Positions 24,415-38,600 of a stretch of 64,000 bases of DNA are shown here, in pieces. Origin of the DNA: Didymodactylos carnosus (Eukaryota > Rotifera > Eurotatoria > Philodinida > Philodinidae). Numbering within the stretch: position 1 is the first letter of the stretch; every line of letters begins with the position of its first letter. The position numbers and the translations under genes are program-made. The stretch lies in contig CAJNOQ010000136.1 in the NCBI GenBank assembly GCA_905250885.1, positions 1 through 64,000 of the forward strand, written 5' to 3'. The notes below the pieces were generated by a model, which ran no database searches, was not told where the DNA came from, and saw only the letters and a program-made list of their open reading frames with translations.

Positions 24415-26236
24415 CTAGAAATGAAGCGGTGCAGTCTTTCATTTTTTGAAAACGCACAATCGAAAACAACTTTAAAGTGTCCATTAAAAACCCTCTCGCA
24501 TCCATTATTCAAACAAAAAATACATAATAAACAAACCTAACCATTCAGAAGTCTTGATTTTTGAATAAGACAGTATAAGAAATCTCATAAATCCCACGGA
24601 GTGTCTATCTTTAATATTTACTGGAACGTGGCATATCTGATAGGATTCAGCTACTTTAAATTTGCTCGTTCGTCGCGGAAAATGGTTTTTATTTCTATGG
24701 GTGTGACATCAAATTTCTTTACTATACTGTAACCGAACACACATTCTTTTTTTCTTTCATTTTTTGCTTAAGAGCAAACCTCCTCCTCCCTTGTGAACTT
24801 TATATTTCACTCGTATGACAAAATTTTAAAAAACAAAACAAATTGAAGATGTTTTTTGTTCCAATTTTTTTGATAGCAAGTTGCTTGAATATTGAGAATG
24901 GTTTTATGTGTAAAAGAAATATCATCCTCAAGGGTTCAGGATAGTCTGACTTTCAAAATTTTAAATTTATAAAGGAATTTTAAGTCAAATATCCTTATAG
25001 ATTTAAGACTTTTCAAAATATGTTTTAGTCTTTACTTTTTCATGAAATTGAATCGAAAATAAAACATTTTGTTTCTATTGTGACTTAGAGAATGCTACTA
25101 ACTCTAATAGAGTAAAGAGGAAGTTTCTTGTTCTACGATAAAACCTAATCGAGAAAAATTGAAAATGCTTTATAATGATGACAGAAAAAGATAAATACAT
25201 TTTAATTAAAGTTTTTTGAAATTTTTGTTTCCTAAAACGTTGGTAAAAATGTCTGATATTAACGTCGGATGATTTTAAGCAGACACACTGGCCTACGTAA
25301 ACATATATTCAGTTCAATTTTGAAATTTAAAATTTGAATTATTATAATGTGAAGGTTCTTAATCGTTAAGAAAAACGAATTTTGTCTTTTCTTTAGTTCG
25401 TGTACCCATTAGCGTAATGATTTACCTACTTCAAAGGTTGTCGTCGAAGATTTCATTATGCTGCTTCTCGTCTATTTTGAAAACGATGAGCGTATATTTT
25501 TTTATATTTGTTTTTCTCTAACTTTTTTTTTTTTCTCTTCTCGCAAAAATTACATTTGTACATACTTCCTTTTCCTTCTTATGCTCAATTAGTTAATCTG
25601 ACCTTAATTTTGTTTTCTTATTTATTTCACACTAGAAAATGTTATATAGAAAAATATATCTTAAAATTTATTCTTAATCTTGATTATATTTTTCATTTGT
25701 CATGTTGACTAATGGATTAAATCTGAAGTATAAATCTTAGCAAATGAAAAACGTCTGGTTTATAGTCAATACTTTCTTATATAAATTGTTTTGACTGTAA
25801 CGTGTCAAATGAGAGAGAGCCAAAGACGTTTTTGTTGATTTGTTGCTTTTTTCAATTTTAAAATATTTTTTATCTCGTTCTATTTGATGATCTACATGAC
25901 TTTATGTGAGAGTAAGATCAAAATGGATTATTCATCATTTGAAACTGTGATCATTCTCTTTAGATTAAACTGAATATAGAGAAAAATTATACGAGCATCA
26001 ACTTCACCGCTTGAAAAGAGAAGATATTCGTATTTTGCGAAATGTATTCAGTATAAGACTGTTGAACTGACAAAAAGTTTTTAATAGAAGTGAGTTATAA
26101 ATTATTCAACAACTTTTATTTGGAATTTTTATCCTCGATTATGGTAGTTAAAAGAAGTCCAAACGTGGTTTGAGCAATTAATAAAATTTTCAATCAGAAG
26201 CTGTGTGCGTATGAAAATTCCATCAAAGTTGTTAAC
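24415..26236. other. Probable 5' region of the ATPase and intergenic DNA
   Basis: The missing first exon of the ATPase should lie here. An ATG at about 24490 (minus strand) was tested, but its possible donor does not give the right phase, so no start is called. Nothing else is recognised. A CA repeat (24215-24234) lies in the intron just downstream of the first visible exon. Confidence 0.5.
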
Positions 26237-26244
26237 CACTAGAA

Positions 26245-26446
26245 CAGCGTTACCCAATTTATTTTGGCATCCTTTCATAAAATTTAAAAATTTGCGAAAT
26301 CCCAGTAGTATTTTGACATAATATTTGACAAAAATTATTTAAGACTACGTAATTTTTTTTACGTAGTGAAATTAATTTTTATCTTCTTATTTTTTTCTGG
26401 CGGAACCCTTGGTTTCACTTCACGGAACCCCATTTGGGAAACGCTG
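26245..26446. mobile_element. hAT-type MITE, 202 bp, with perfect 8-bp target duplication
   Basis: The element runs from CAGCGTTACCCAA to TTGGGAAACGCTG, giving 13-bp terminal repeats with one mismatch. CACTAGAA flanks it on both sides (26237-26244 and 26447-26454), exactly as expected for hAT transposition. The subterminal GGAACCC repeats (26403 and 26424) are typical of hAT derivatives. There is no coding capacity. Confidence 0.92.
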
Positions 26447-26520
26447 CACTAGAAACATGAAAAACCAAAAGCCTAGAAAACGAAAAACAGTAGCCAATTT
26501 TGGCTTACTATGTGAATAAC

Positions 26521-26994
26521 AGAGATCAGCACGAACCGAGCCAGAAAATTTTATAGAGTGATCGGGCCGGACTTGGACCGAAAAGTATTTTGGTCAGATC
26601 GGGTCGGGCCGAACTCAGAATTTTTAAGCATGCGTGGATTTGTAATTTATATGCATACTCAGTACCGAGAAAGAGTATTTATCACTGTTCCGTGACATCT
26701 TAATGACTTCGTTTAGCTAATACCATTAAAAGGTTGAAAAATGAAAACCAAATATAAATATTAGCTTGAGAAATACATTTACACAACTTAGTCAGCAAAA
26801 GCATTACAGATGCAAGAAAAAAATCACGCCTGGGACCAGAAAATTTTAAAAAGTGATCGGGTTGGGTAAGAAAAGTTTCAGGATTGATCGGACCGGGCCA
26901 GATAAATTCCACGTTTGGTCGGGCCGAGCCGCGCTTGATCCAGAAACCTCCATCATTGGGCTGGGCCAAAAATTTTTGGCTCGTGCGGATCTCT
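26521..26994. mobile_element. GGGCCGG-rich MITE (~474 bp)
   Basis: The ends are AGAGATCAGCACGA and, reversed, AGAGATCCGCACGA. Subterminal stretches at both ends repeat GATCGGGCCGG-like words and GAAAATTTT, while the centre is AT-rich. The ends resemble those of the shorter element at 39158. Target duplications are not clear here. An 89-codon minus-strand open frame in the element is not a gene. Confidence 0.7.
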
Positions 26995-27129
26995 AATGGG
27001 TGAGTAATTTTTTTTGCGTAATCAACCTGTTTTCTGACTTACGAGTTAGTTAAAATCATTTATATAGTCATTTTTTTTCAAAAAAGATTCTACGGGAAGC
27101 CACACTACAAAAAAATATTTTATTAGCAC

Positions 27130-27245
27130 TGATTGTGCACGAATGCGCACCGGTGCCGCATCATTTTTTTTCTGGCAACCGATACGCATCGATGCCAGAA
27201 AGAATGTAAAAATCTCGCACCGGTGCGCACCAGTGCCGAAGTTTT
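27130..27245. repeat. Cluster of GC-rich palindromes
   Basis: GCACCGGTGC-type palindromes occur near 27147 and 27219, the latter followed by a GCACCAGTGCC variant. Between them TTCTGGCA and TGCCAGAA bracket CGATACGCATCG (about 27170-27200). The cluster is surrounded by A/T-rich DNA. It could be the core of a decayed inverted-repeat element. Confidence 0.6.
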
Positions 27246-27438
27246 GTTTTCAATCACCATTTTGTTTTATCAATTTCTGTTTATATTAACACCGCAGTAT
27301 ACTTTTAGTATTTCGAATGTCTTTCTGACTTCATCTTTTCCTTCTCATAAGAAAAGTGTCGAGGTAATGTCGCATGGTTTTGGCATGTCAGTGTGATACT
27401 GATTTACTAAATCGATAATGTGTTTCGGAGACATTTTC

Positions 27439-27510
27439 TTGGAGTGAAAAACATTGATTTTCTCGGAGTGAAAAACATTGATTTTCTCGGAGTGAAAAAC
27501 ATTGATTTTC
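27439..27510. repeat. 24-bp tandem repeat, three copies
   Basis: Three contiguous units start TCGGAGTGAAAAACATTG. The first differs at one base and a partial fourth follows. There is no coding context. Confidence 0.9.
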
Positions 27511-29635
27511 TCGGATATCTATTTGCTGCTAAAACTCTTTTTAATCAAAATCTATAACATCAGTAGTAATAAAAATTTATAATCATTCTCTTCAGCGTCA
27601 AAACTGGAAGTATATCGAATTTTGCTGATTATTTTTGCATTAATTATTTTCCTATCATCATGGCTTGTACTTGAAAATGTTATGGTATTAAATACTCCTG
27701 ATATCAAGTTTACGTTGCTCTATTTAAAGGCTGATTGTTGTTTTTCCTAAACGTCTACATCACTGCCCATTGTGCAAAGTTCCTGGGGCAACTTTTTGTA
27801 AACAACTTCGTCGAATAGGGGAATAATCTTTCGTAAACTGAATAGAATTTGATGTAAAAAAAATGTAGTAAAGAGCTCGGAGACATCTCTTTTATGCATA
27901 AATGTTTATTCTATTTGACTAAATTATTGGCAAAAATTTTCAATCGAATCTATGGATTTAGTTTTCTAGCTATTTTGCTATTCTAGAGATCTAGTTTTCG
28001 GCAATTTTGATCATGATACCACAATACCATACCCTTATTTCAGAAAGATTGTGTTAGTCGAAAAAAATAGTGACAGAACATGTTGAAAAGTTTTTTTACT
28101 GCAACAAAATAGTTAATTAAAAGAAATGATAAATAAATTTTGTGAATGCAAAGAAAGCATTAAACAGAAATATTATCGTTTCGTTTTTCATATAATAAAA
28201 TATTATCTTTGTTTTTCTAATAATAACAACAAACAAGATGATACGCTTTCATCTTCAGCTATTAAATAAAATTTACAGCTAAAATGGACGGTATGCTGTT
28301 TTATATTGTACTGACTTGTCAAAAATTTTCTAAAATATATCCTCTAGCGACTTTGTTCACTTCAGATTTTGTTAATTATGTGGAATATCTTATATGAAAA
28401 GAAGACTCTTGAAGTCGAACTTTCTAAAACAAAAGTAGCCAATATTCAACAGAAAAAAAACAACAGCATTGTCTTAAAAATAGATTTACTTTTTATTTGT
28501 TTTTAAAAAAACCACGAAACGAAAGAGAGAAAAGAACAAATGAACAAAAAAATACTTAGACAGAAGAGAAGACACATTGAAAAATATACATGAATGTGTA
28601 ATGTGAATGATATAATCAACAATGGATGATATATTTTCATTTGTGTTCTAAAAGAGTCAGTAGTAGATTAATAAAACATTAACACACGTACACATACACA
28701 GACGCGAAAGAAAACAGCCAAAAATGATGCCTTGCTTAAATATTTATCTTCAATAGCAAAGTATGTATATGTGTGTGTACATGTGTGTGTGTTTCGTTCA
28801 TCCTAATACTTTGCTTCTTTGTCATAAATATATATATATTAAATTAATATAAATAATGTTAGGATAAAGACAGCACACACTTAAACTTCAAGATATATTC
28901 ATTGAACGAGCAACAAACAAAGTGAATGTTGTAAAATAAAAGTAAAAACACACTGCTCACAGTTATGTGGGAAAGAAACAACAGAACTCCATTTCAGTTT
29001 AGATGGAAAATATGCTAAGCAAACAAATGCCGTCTAGCAAAGAAAGAAAATAAAAGTAAAAACAAACAAAATTTCATATTTTCGGGACATATGCTATAAT
29101 GAGGACTTTCTTTTGGCATCGAATAAGAACACAAAAAAAAAACTTTCAAATAGACAATAAAATATTTGTAGTAGTCATTGTTATTGTAAAATAAACAACC
29201 AATAACAACAACGACAAGAATGCAATTTAGCAGTTATACAAAATGACCGGGCTTTTTTTGATGAAAAAAAAAAATGTCTTACGAAGGAGAAAAACTATGA
29301 TTTTTCGTACATTAATCTTGTTTAATCACAAAACAGTGAAGAGTTAACACACACACACACACACACAAAGAAAAAAACTAGTCCAATCTTATTTTATGTA
29401 TACTGAGTAAAACACACCATTTTCGATCAGTACACGATTTTCTTTAAAAAATAGCAGAAGTAAAAACAAACAAAAAAAAACTGCACATAGCTTAAAAAGG
29501 TCAAAATATGTGTACACGGACATAATTAAATAATAATAAAAAAAAAGAGATAGAGAAATACAGCATATAGGTAAAAAAAACAAACAAAAATAGGCACAAA
29601 TTTTTAATTAACTCACATAGAACATGAAGAATTCC
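27511..29635. other. Intergenic DNA and likely 3' UTR of the deubiquitinase
   Basis: No gene is recognised. The part nearest 29635 should be the 3' untranslated region of the minus-strand USP9X-like gene. A CA repeat lies at 29347-29367, and short AT and GT repeats at about 28770-28840. Confidence 0.55.
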
Positions 29636-32600
29636 TCATGGTCGAGTGTTCGAATGTTTGGCTTGATTAAATTGTTGCTGATTAATTGAACCGGTTGACG
29701 GTGAAACTATTAGATTATTTGATGCATTTGGAGAATTTGGACGTAACGATGACGACGGAAATTTAACAGAAGTTTGTGATAATGGTGTCGATGTTTTACT
29801 TCCCGTGTTCATTGGGATCAAATTCGGTGATGACGGAGATATATCTTCATCTTCATCACTATTGTACGGTTCATCCATATCCTACAAAAAATAAATAAAA
29901 TATATATATTTCGTGAACTTTTACATTTTTTCTACACATGCTATTACTCACTCTCATATCAGGACAAAGTTCGATTGCTTTATCGAGTAACGATCGAGCA
30001 CTTTGTGTTCTTTCAATAAAATATCTAATCATTAGTAGAAAATTAGAATTATTTATTTCATGACTTCAATAATCAATAGACGAACTTACCCTTGAGACAT
30101 ATCATTACTTGTTGTGGGTCCTTGTTGAGATGGATAATATGGATAACCTGGTGCACTACTGTAAGAACGCTAGAAAAAGAGCAAAAGAACAATAGAATAC
30201 TTCATTGATACTTAAAATATTCTCATTAATTTTCGATATGATTATTCTCCTTAGAAATATGACAAGAAGCTACAGTGCATTTATTCAAAATACTTTTTTT
30301 TTCAAGTCTAATGGCTTACTTCTAATTGATCTTGTAACCACTGAACGGCATGTGTCCAACGTGATTTTATATCTGGATCAACTTTAAGTAGATTCTGTGC
30401 TTTTTGACATCTACAAGACATGAATACTTGTAAGAAACAGAAATAAGAAAACGAGAGAGCGTAAGACTTACGATGAGAAAAGTACAACCAACATTTTTAC
30501 ACACTGATATGCCCGTTTCTGATAGGATGATTTTGATTTAGTAAACATTTCAAATAAACTTTGTGGTTGATCAAAAACACAACTTGCTGTTGTTGTTGTT
30601 GTTGTTGCTGATGTTGTATTATTTGTCGATAAATCACCACCAATGATATTGTTTGTCATTGTCATTTGATTTGTTGTAGGCATTCCTCTGAGTGCATACA
30701 ACAGTCTTGTTTCCTGCCAAGAATCTTCTAACATCAATACTAGCAATAAAGCATCGAAATGAGTACGTAAATCATAGGAATAAAATGTAAGCTAAAAATA
30801 AAATCAATTAGTGAAAAAAAAAATAGATGATTTAGTTAAAGATTAAATACATACAAGACCAATTATTTCATTAAGAACAATAATTGTCACATCAATATTT
30901 TCCCATAAAAGAAATTTTAATAATTTTTGTGATTCGTCACAGTTACTTGAGTCTTCAATAATTTTTTTTAAAAATGCATCACGTTTATAAATAATATCAA
31001 CCAGTTGAAGAGGCATGGCGTATAATGGACCACCATCATTATGAGTATAAAATGGATTTTGTAACAATTCACTATCAGGCTAAACATACATATAAAGGAG
31101 AATATAATTTTTATATGATTAAATTAAAAATCTTTGTTCTTACATTTCTCGGTTTACAATACTGTGTTACATCAAAACATCGAATTAATGTTGATAATAT
31201 CACATATAATTTAGCTGGTTCACCATATCTTTGCATTGTCGAACACGATGATTGACCATCATCATTAACTATCATCAAAATGATATATTATAATTGAGAA
31301 ATAGATTGAATTAAATTAAAAACTTACCCATTTGAGCAAACAAGATTGGCACGTTTAATCGAATCAATTGTTCACACTAAAAGAAGTATTACAATAAGAA
31401 CATTACGACTCGGTCAAACATAACCGAATTAAATTCATTTTTAGGGTTTTCGTTTGGAAACTTTAGTCCTTCAGTGAAGTTGTAACTAAAGATTTCATTT
31501 GTTCATAATCAACTAGAAATACTACTAGAAATAACCAAAAGAGTGACTAACATCTCACTACAGATGTTGTTACGCGCTGATCATTGATGAAAACCAGATA
31601 AATTTTGCAACTGGAATTGTACAGTCAAAACCATTTTTTTTTCATTAAAAAGTAGTCTGCTCCACTTTTCTTCTTTTTCTTTCTATACATTTTCGCCATT
31701 TTTTAGCACCGAAAAAGAGCCGAAACTTTGATTTTACTAAAAGATGAGTATTTTTTATCAGTAAAAACCATTTTTTCACACTTCAAAGATGTTTAAAATG
31801 TTTTTTTCAGATGATATTTGGAATCAGTGTCAAAATTATTTCTGATGCTATATGTTTCAGTTAAGTTAGATAAAAAATGTTTTATGAACCAACATTCAAG
31901 AGTTATAGTTAGCTGATCGAGTCGATCAGTCACAATTAATATATACCTCATGTCGTCCCGTCGCCGAATAAGAACAGAAAAATTGAAAATATTGTGTGAG
32001 TAATTTGACATTTTCTGGAAAATCTTTTGTTTTCAATAACCTCAACACATAATTTAGTATCCGTTCTTCAACACTCATATAATCTTTAATATCATCTAAT
32101 AGAAAAATAGATGAAAAAATGCAATTAATGACTAATACTCATATTGTTTACTCTAACCTGTTGGAGCAGTTTTACTATTCAATAGTTGTTCATCTTGACG
32201 CGACGATGTTGCCAATGCCACAAGTATTTTGCCGAACGCATTACGTATCTAAACAAGAATAAATAAATTGATAGTCTATAGAATAATCGATATATGACTA
32301 TTTTTCATTTACTTCAGCAAATGTACAATCAATTAAATATTCTTGAAAACGATTTGGATGTTTAAACAAAACTTCTTCACTCATAAAATGTCTTGCTTTA
32401 CGTGAGACACGTATGTATTGTCCAATCAAATCGGACCAATCACTTGCTGGACCACTAAAAATTAAATTATAGAACATATTATTGATTCTATCATTAATAA
32501 TAAATAAATATATACATACCGCAGGGCTTTTTTTGTATGCCATCCGACAGAGAATAAAAATTTACATGCAATTTGTACACTGACAAGTGCCAATTCTTCT

Positions 32601-35600
32601 AAATCATCGGTCTAAATAATGTTAAATCAAAAATAATGATATATGATACAATAAAAAGTGTTAATTGATACTTACCATAACTATTCTATCCGGATTTTGT
32701 TGTTGTTGTTGTATATTTATTGAAATTACTTGAATATTACTCTGTACTAAACGTTTCATAAATATAAAATATTCCTGACTAAAATGTATTCGATTGTGTA
32801 AAAATCTAATATTTTGTCTTCGAACACTTCGTTGAACAGATAATGGCATTCGCTGTTGTTGATCATCTAAATTATCAGTATAAAAAAGAAAATATGATGT
32901 TAGATAAAAAAAAAGAAAAAGTAAAATCATTTATCTTACATAAATGTAATTCGGATAAATCTTTTTCTAAATTAACTTCGGTAGAATCTGTTATTTGTTT
33001 ATAAAATAATATATACGCATTCCACCAGCGTCGTTGACTGAAATAGAAAAAAGAAAGAACAGATTTATAAATGAGATCAAAATCATACAAATAATAAAAA
33101 ATACCGTTTCATAACAGGTTGATCAAATGTTTGTGTTGGATAATCACCACCGAAACATTGGGAACGTAGTTCTTCGTCATCATCCATCTTACATTCACTA
33201 ACATCAATATCATCAAATTTATACCAATGTGATTGATCCAAATTTTCATTTCTAAAAATATAGGATAATAAATATGGTCATCCAGCTGTATTTTCTGAGA
33301 GAATGAGGACACAGACTATTAGTATCGAGTAGTAATCTGTGAAAAAAGTCTCATTTATACTACGGAGACAAGAAATATTGCTGCCCAAATGAAAATTCTT
33401 TTTGCTGTCGTACATACTTAGTTTGAATAAATGAATAATAATGTCCACCATTCGCTTGACCACTATGAACAATGATACCCACAAGTTTATACTGCATTCC
33501 TCCGGGATTAATAGAACGATTGTTTTCATCAGCTGAACAATCATCGGTTACGGCAATACCTGAAAATAAACAAATATTGTTGCTATTAAAATCATTTAAT
33601 TATATATAAATTACTTAATACCTTCAGCTTTGGCTAAACCTTGTACGGTATAAGGTTCCATATTTAATTCTCTTGGAAATTCAAAATAATCATTAAACTT
33701 AATTGGTGTTTCACGTTCCCAATCATAATCAAAGCGTTTCAATTGAATTGCAAGAATTGGTGGTAATTTTTTGAAACAAGTTCGTTTCACAGTATCAACC
33801 TAAACGCATACGAGAAGAGTACTTTCAATGATCGATTAAAACTTAAATGAACAAACTTACTTTTTTATTACATTTTTCACAAAAATAGGCATTTGGACCA
33901 TCAAGAAGTTCACCAATAACATATTGTTCGAGTGATTCTTTCAAATTTTGACTATGACGAATATCAACACTCACTAACGTAAAATCTTCTTCACGAGAAT
34001 ATCTAATGCAGAAAAGCAAAATCATGTTTATCCTATGGATAGATAGTTTAGAAACCTGAACATACCTGTGTGGACAATCTTTACATATTTTTTGATCGGC
34101 AAATGTTCCACCTAATACTTTTGAACATATCTGAGGTAAATTTAATGATTTGAGTGCTTCATCAACACTGTCAACAACCGTATTAAGAAACTCAACAGCA
34201 TCATGTTGTTCACGTAAATTTACGGGCTCACCAGAAAATCTTAAACAATAAATCACTACAATGATTAACTTTTCCTATAGAATCCTTCGTCTTACTTGAA
34301 TATTTTCCAGAAACCTCTTGGTATATGAAATTGTAATTTTGATTCTAGACAATGTCCAAAGATCCGCTGTATATGCTTCAAAATACAGATATTGTAATCA
34401 GTTCGATCACCATTTTTTGATGATACTGGCGTTTTTTGTCCACCACTTTCATTTGTATTATTTTCGTTCATTTCTTGTTGATTATTATCTAAACTCATAT
34501 TACTTGGTGAATTTTTTGTTGTAGTAGTTGTTGTATGGATATCTTTGAGAAAAGATTTTGCATCTGCAAATGATTCCGACTAGAAAAAAGAAAGAGACTT
34601 ATACAGAATGAGAAAATACATTTCGGAAATCTAGAAAAAAAACATACTGTATCACGTTTGTCATCATCATCAGTTTCCTCGTCATAATGACCGGGAATTT
34701 TAACGGATAATAATGCTGATCTCAATGTTTCAATCATAAATAACTAAACAGACAAGCAACATTATGAGTTTGTGATATTTCAAGTAGCATCTTCTTTACC
34801 TGTTGTAACACAGAATTCATATAGCAAGTAGCACCACCATTTTTTAAACCAACAAAACCTCGATTTGGACGAGGACCAATCGGAGGTGAAAAATCCCATT
34901 CCGATAAGGTTGAATCGGGCACTAAATAAAGCCAAAACAATATGTGAGTAACTGCCAAGGAATATATGTTCAGTTTTCAAAGATTCTTTACTATCATTAG
35001 TAAAATCACTACTATATCTTAGTTTCAACGTAGAAGCGTGCAGAAAATGAATAATAAAAAAAAACATTACCTGTATAAAATAAATTTGTTAAATAATCGT
35101 CAATTACTCTCAAATTATCAATACAATTTGTTCCTAACACGACAAGAAGATCAAATGCTGCTTGGGATGTTTGTGGTGTCTGACATATGGCAACAGGTGG
35201 TTCTTTCAATAAATCCATTTCATTATCGTTAGTGTTTTCGTAGCGCACATCCGGTTGAGATTGTCGTTGTTGAAGACGTCTACGTCGAAATTGATACAAT
35301 AACATGGAGGCAGGAAATAAAAATTGTTCAATTAATTCCTGTATAAGTGATTGTCCAATACCGTCAGATGATAATCCACCGTAATAACTTTTTCTTTCAC
35401 TATTCTGAAAAGCTAGTAGTTCTTTCGCTACGGTCAAATGTCCTTTCAGTAATTGATCATTTATTGTTGTTAATTGTCTATTTGATGTTGTTGGTACATT
35501 TTTTAACCAGTCAATTTCATCGTTCAATTGTTTATCAATATCAGGCGGTATCACTTGATTTGCAAATGCAAATGATAATAAACGACATAACAATAGAAAA

Positions 35601-38600
35601 TATTCGTTTGACTGTTGAGAATATATTTGCAGATCGTCTCGATACGTTGATGTTTTATCTAATAGTTTAAATTGAATATGTATGATATATTGAAGAACTC
35701 CTTCACCTCTACTCGCACGTGAAGCCAAAAGAAAAAATTGGTCATACGCTGTATGACGAACTAACTGATGACGACAATAGAGTATTAAATCGATGAGAAA
35801 ATTTTCAAAAAATGGTTCCTGAATTAATTTTTCAATCGATGCATGAACAAGAACAATGCACAATGATAACATTTCGAGAGCTTCACGACACGCAAGAATT
35901 TGACTTTCGTCATCTTCATCGTCATCATCATCATCAACAATAGTATTTTCATCAATTGTCAAATTGCCAATTGCCTACAAAATGAAAACAAGTCAAATAA
36001 ATAAAACGATTACATGAAGAAGAAGAAAAATGCTCACATTCTCCTGCTCTATACGTAGAAGTTGGATGTTTAGAAGTGTTTATAGCAAAATAATAACCCT
36101 GAACTCATCTAATTCTGAATGTCAAACAATTCATTTCTATGTCAGTGTGAAATACTATTCTTCTTCAGAAAAAGGATGAGTAATAGAAAAGATTTACGTA
36201 CATGATCTTGTTTAAAATGTTTATGTATTGTATTAAAATCTGATTTTAAAGACGTTTCTAACGTGGTTGTCATTGTATTTCGATATTTTCCACTACTATC
36301 AGCAGCTAAACACCAAATTAAACGAATTAATGCTATTAAATGTGTATACTGTAATAACGATGATTTTGGTATAGAATGATCTTTTTTCGATGTTAAATAA
36401 TTAGCTATTTTCTGTTCTAATGATAGAGGTACATGTTGTTGCAATTGTTCACCAGCGTTATTAACTGTAATTAATGTTAAGGTTGGTACAGTTTGTAACA
36501 TTGAATCCAGGATGATGACATGATCTTGTGATTGAGATAGCTTACATTGATAATATCCAAGTATTGTTAACAAACGTTTACATATGTACAATACAACTAA
36601 ATAGATTGATTTGAGTGATGAACTATCAGTGAAAGATTGATGAATGGGATTTGTGATGGTTGTGGACGATCGACCCGTTGTAGAAGAAATAGTAGACGAT
36701 AACTGATGCGGTAAAATATTTAACATACAAGTCAAACCGCCACCATGTAAAAATCGAATGTGTAGAAATTCAACAGCGGCTATTTGTTGAGTAGTTGGAG
36801 CTGCCGGCATCAAGCCAATATGTGTCACCTTTAAATTATATAACAATTGGGATATTGTAGTTGTATGAAAATAGAACATTTCTAATCTTTTATGTGTTTC
36901 ATCTAAGCTAATTTGTTCACCAGACGATGATTGTTGAGTAAAACAATTATTTAATTGTTGCATAACACTTTTATCATATGGAATTATATCTAATATTTGT
37001 CGAGCTGTATCACGTAAACGATTATTTTGTTCTGTACAACCGAGATCAGCCAAATCAATTAAAAATTTACAATTAGCATGATTTTGAGAAAATATCTAAA
37101 AAATATATCAAAACTTAATAAAACTTCACTACTTATAAACTACACATATGTACCACAGATGGCAATGTTGACTCAGCTAATGGATCAGGATGTTCGAGTA
37201 CTCGACTATGATGGGAAAATGATGAATTGTTATTGTTATCATTTGATTCAGAACTACTACTTTCACCACTTGAACCTGTGTGACTTTGATGTTGAACCCA
37301 TCGAACTGTTATTATCTATTTAATTAGAATAAATCATAAAAAACTGATCAACAAACAAACATCAACAACCTACTAGACGATCACGAGTTTCGGTTTGCGC
37401 TAATGTTTTATTATCGTCACACGGATGAATTAATTCACTGTTACGATATAATTCAATAACACCATAAGTTGTATTAAACCTAAAAGAATGAATCATAGAC
37501 GAACATGATAAAAATTCTCTTTATAATGATTATGTATCGAGAGATGGTGTCTAATACTAAGAAAGTCTGACACAAACTTTCCAGAAGACTACCATTTCAT
37601 ATGTCAGCTTCAACTAATAAATTCTAATGTAGCATCACATCTTTTCAAATGAATGACTTATTTAAAAATCATACAAATATGAAGTCTGTCAGTTGTTTAC
37701 TAAAAGCAGCGTATTAAAAACACGTTCTCCCACTGACATAATCACAGATTCAAATTTGCTTTTCAAAATGTCTCAAAAGTTTCTTTACAAACACACAAGA
37801 CTATCAGTATAATAGAAAATAAGCACGCAAAATACATGATATTAGTCAAAGAATCATCATTAATCATTCTTATGTTCAGGTAAAAAAAAATTATGTATGA
37901 TAACATGATTTCTAGTGATTTCAAAACAAAATAACAGAGCATGTGCAATCATTTGAGCTGTTATTTTATTATAAAAGAGATGATGGATAGAAAAAGAGCA
38001 TGTTGAAGAATTAAAAATTGAGAAACTTACCAAGACCCCTGACGATCATCATTACAAAAATCATGCGTGTTTTTCGTACTGCAACACACACACACACACA
38101 GAACAAATTTTTAATTTAAAAGATGAAATATCTATATGTTAGAACTATAAGCAGTTTCACAGGCACCAAAACATTAATAGAAAACTTTAAAATATCAATG
38201 TTTTTTTACATATAATATCGAAGCTCTGATCTGTCTTAAGACGTCTACGAATATAATTTTTGTACAAGATCGTCTTTTTCTTTTAGAATGACAGTAGAAA
38301 AGTAATGAGAAGTGCTAATTCATATTTCTTAACTTCTTCATATCGAATAAATAGATTAGAATTAACACGCCTCACTACATAAGTATTAAAATATAAATGG
38401 GAAAAATATTTCAAAATCGGTTATATTCTAACTAACCGTTGATATATTGAACGTCGAATTTGTCCCCATGTTTCATTTGAATGACATGAGTGTTCGAATT
38501 CATCTGCCGGACGATTCGGACTTTGATTAACACGAACAATGATGATTACTGGTCGTCCACGAAATGCCCTAGAGGAAAAACATTAAATACAAAATTTTAT

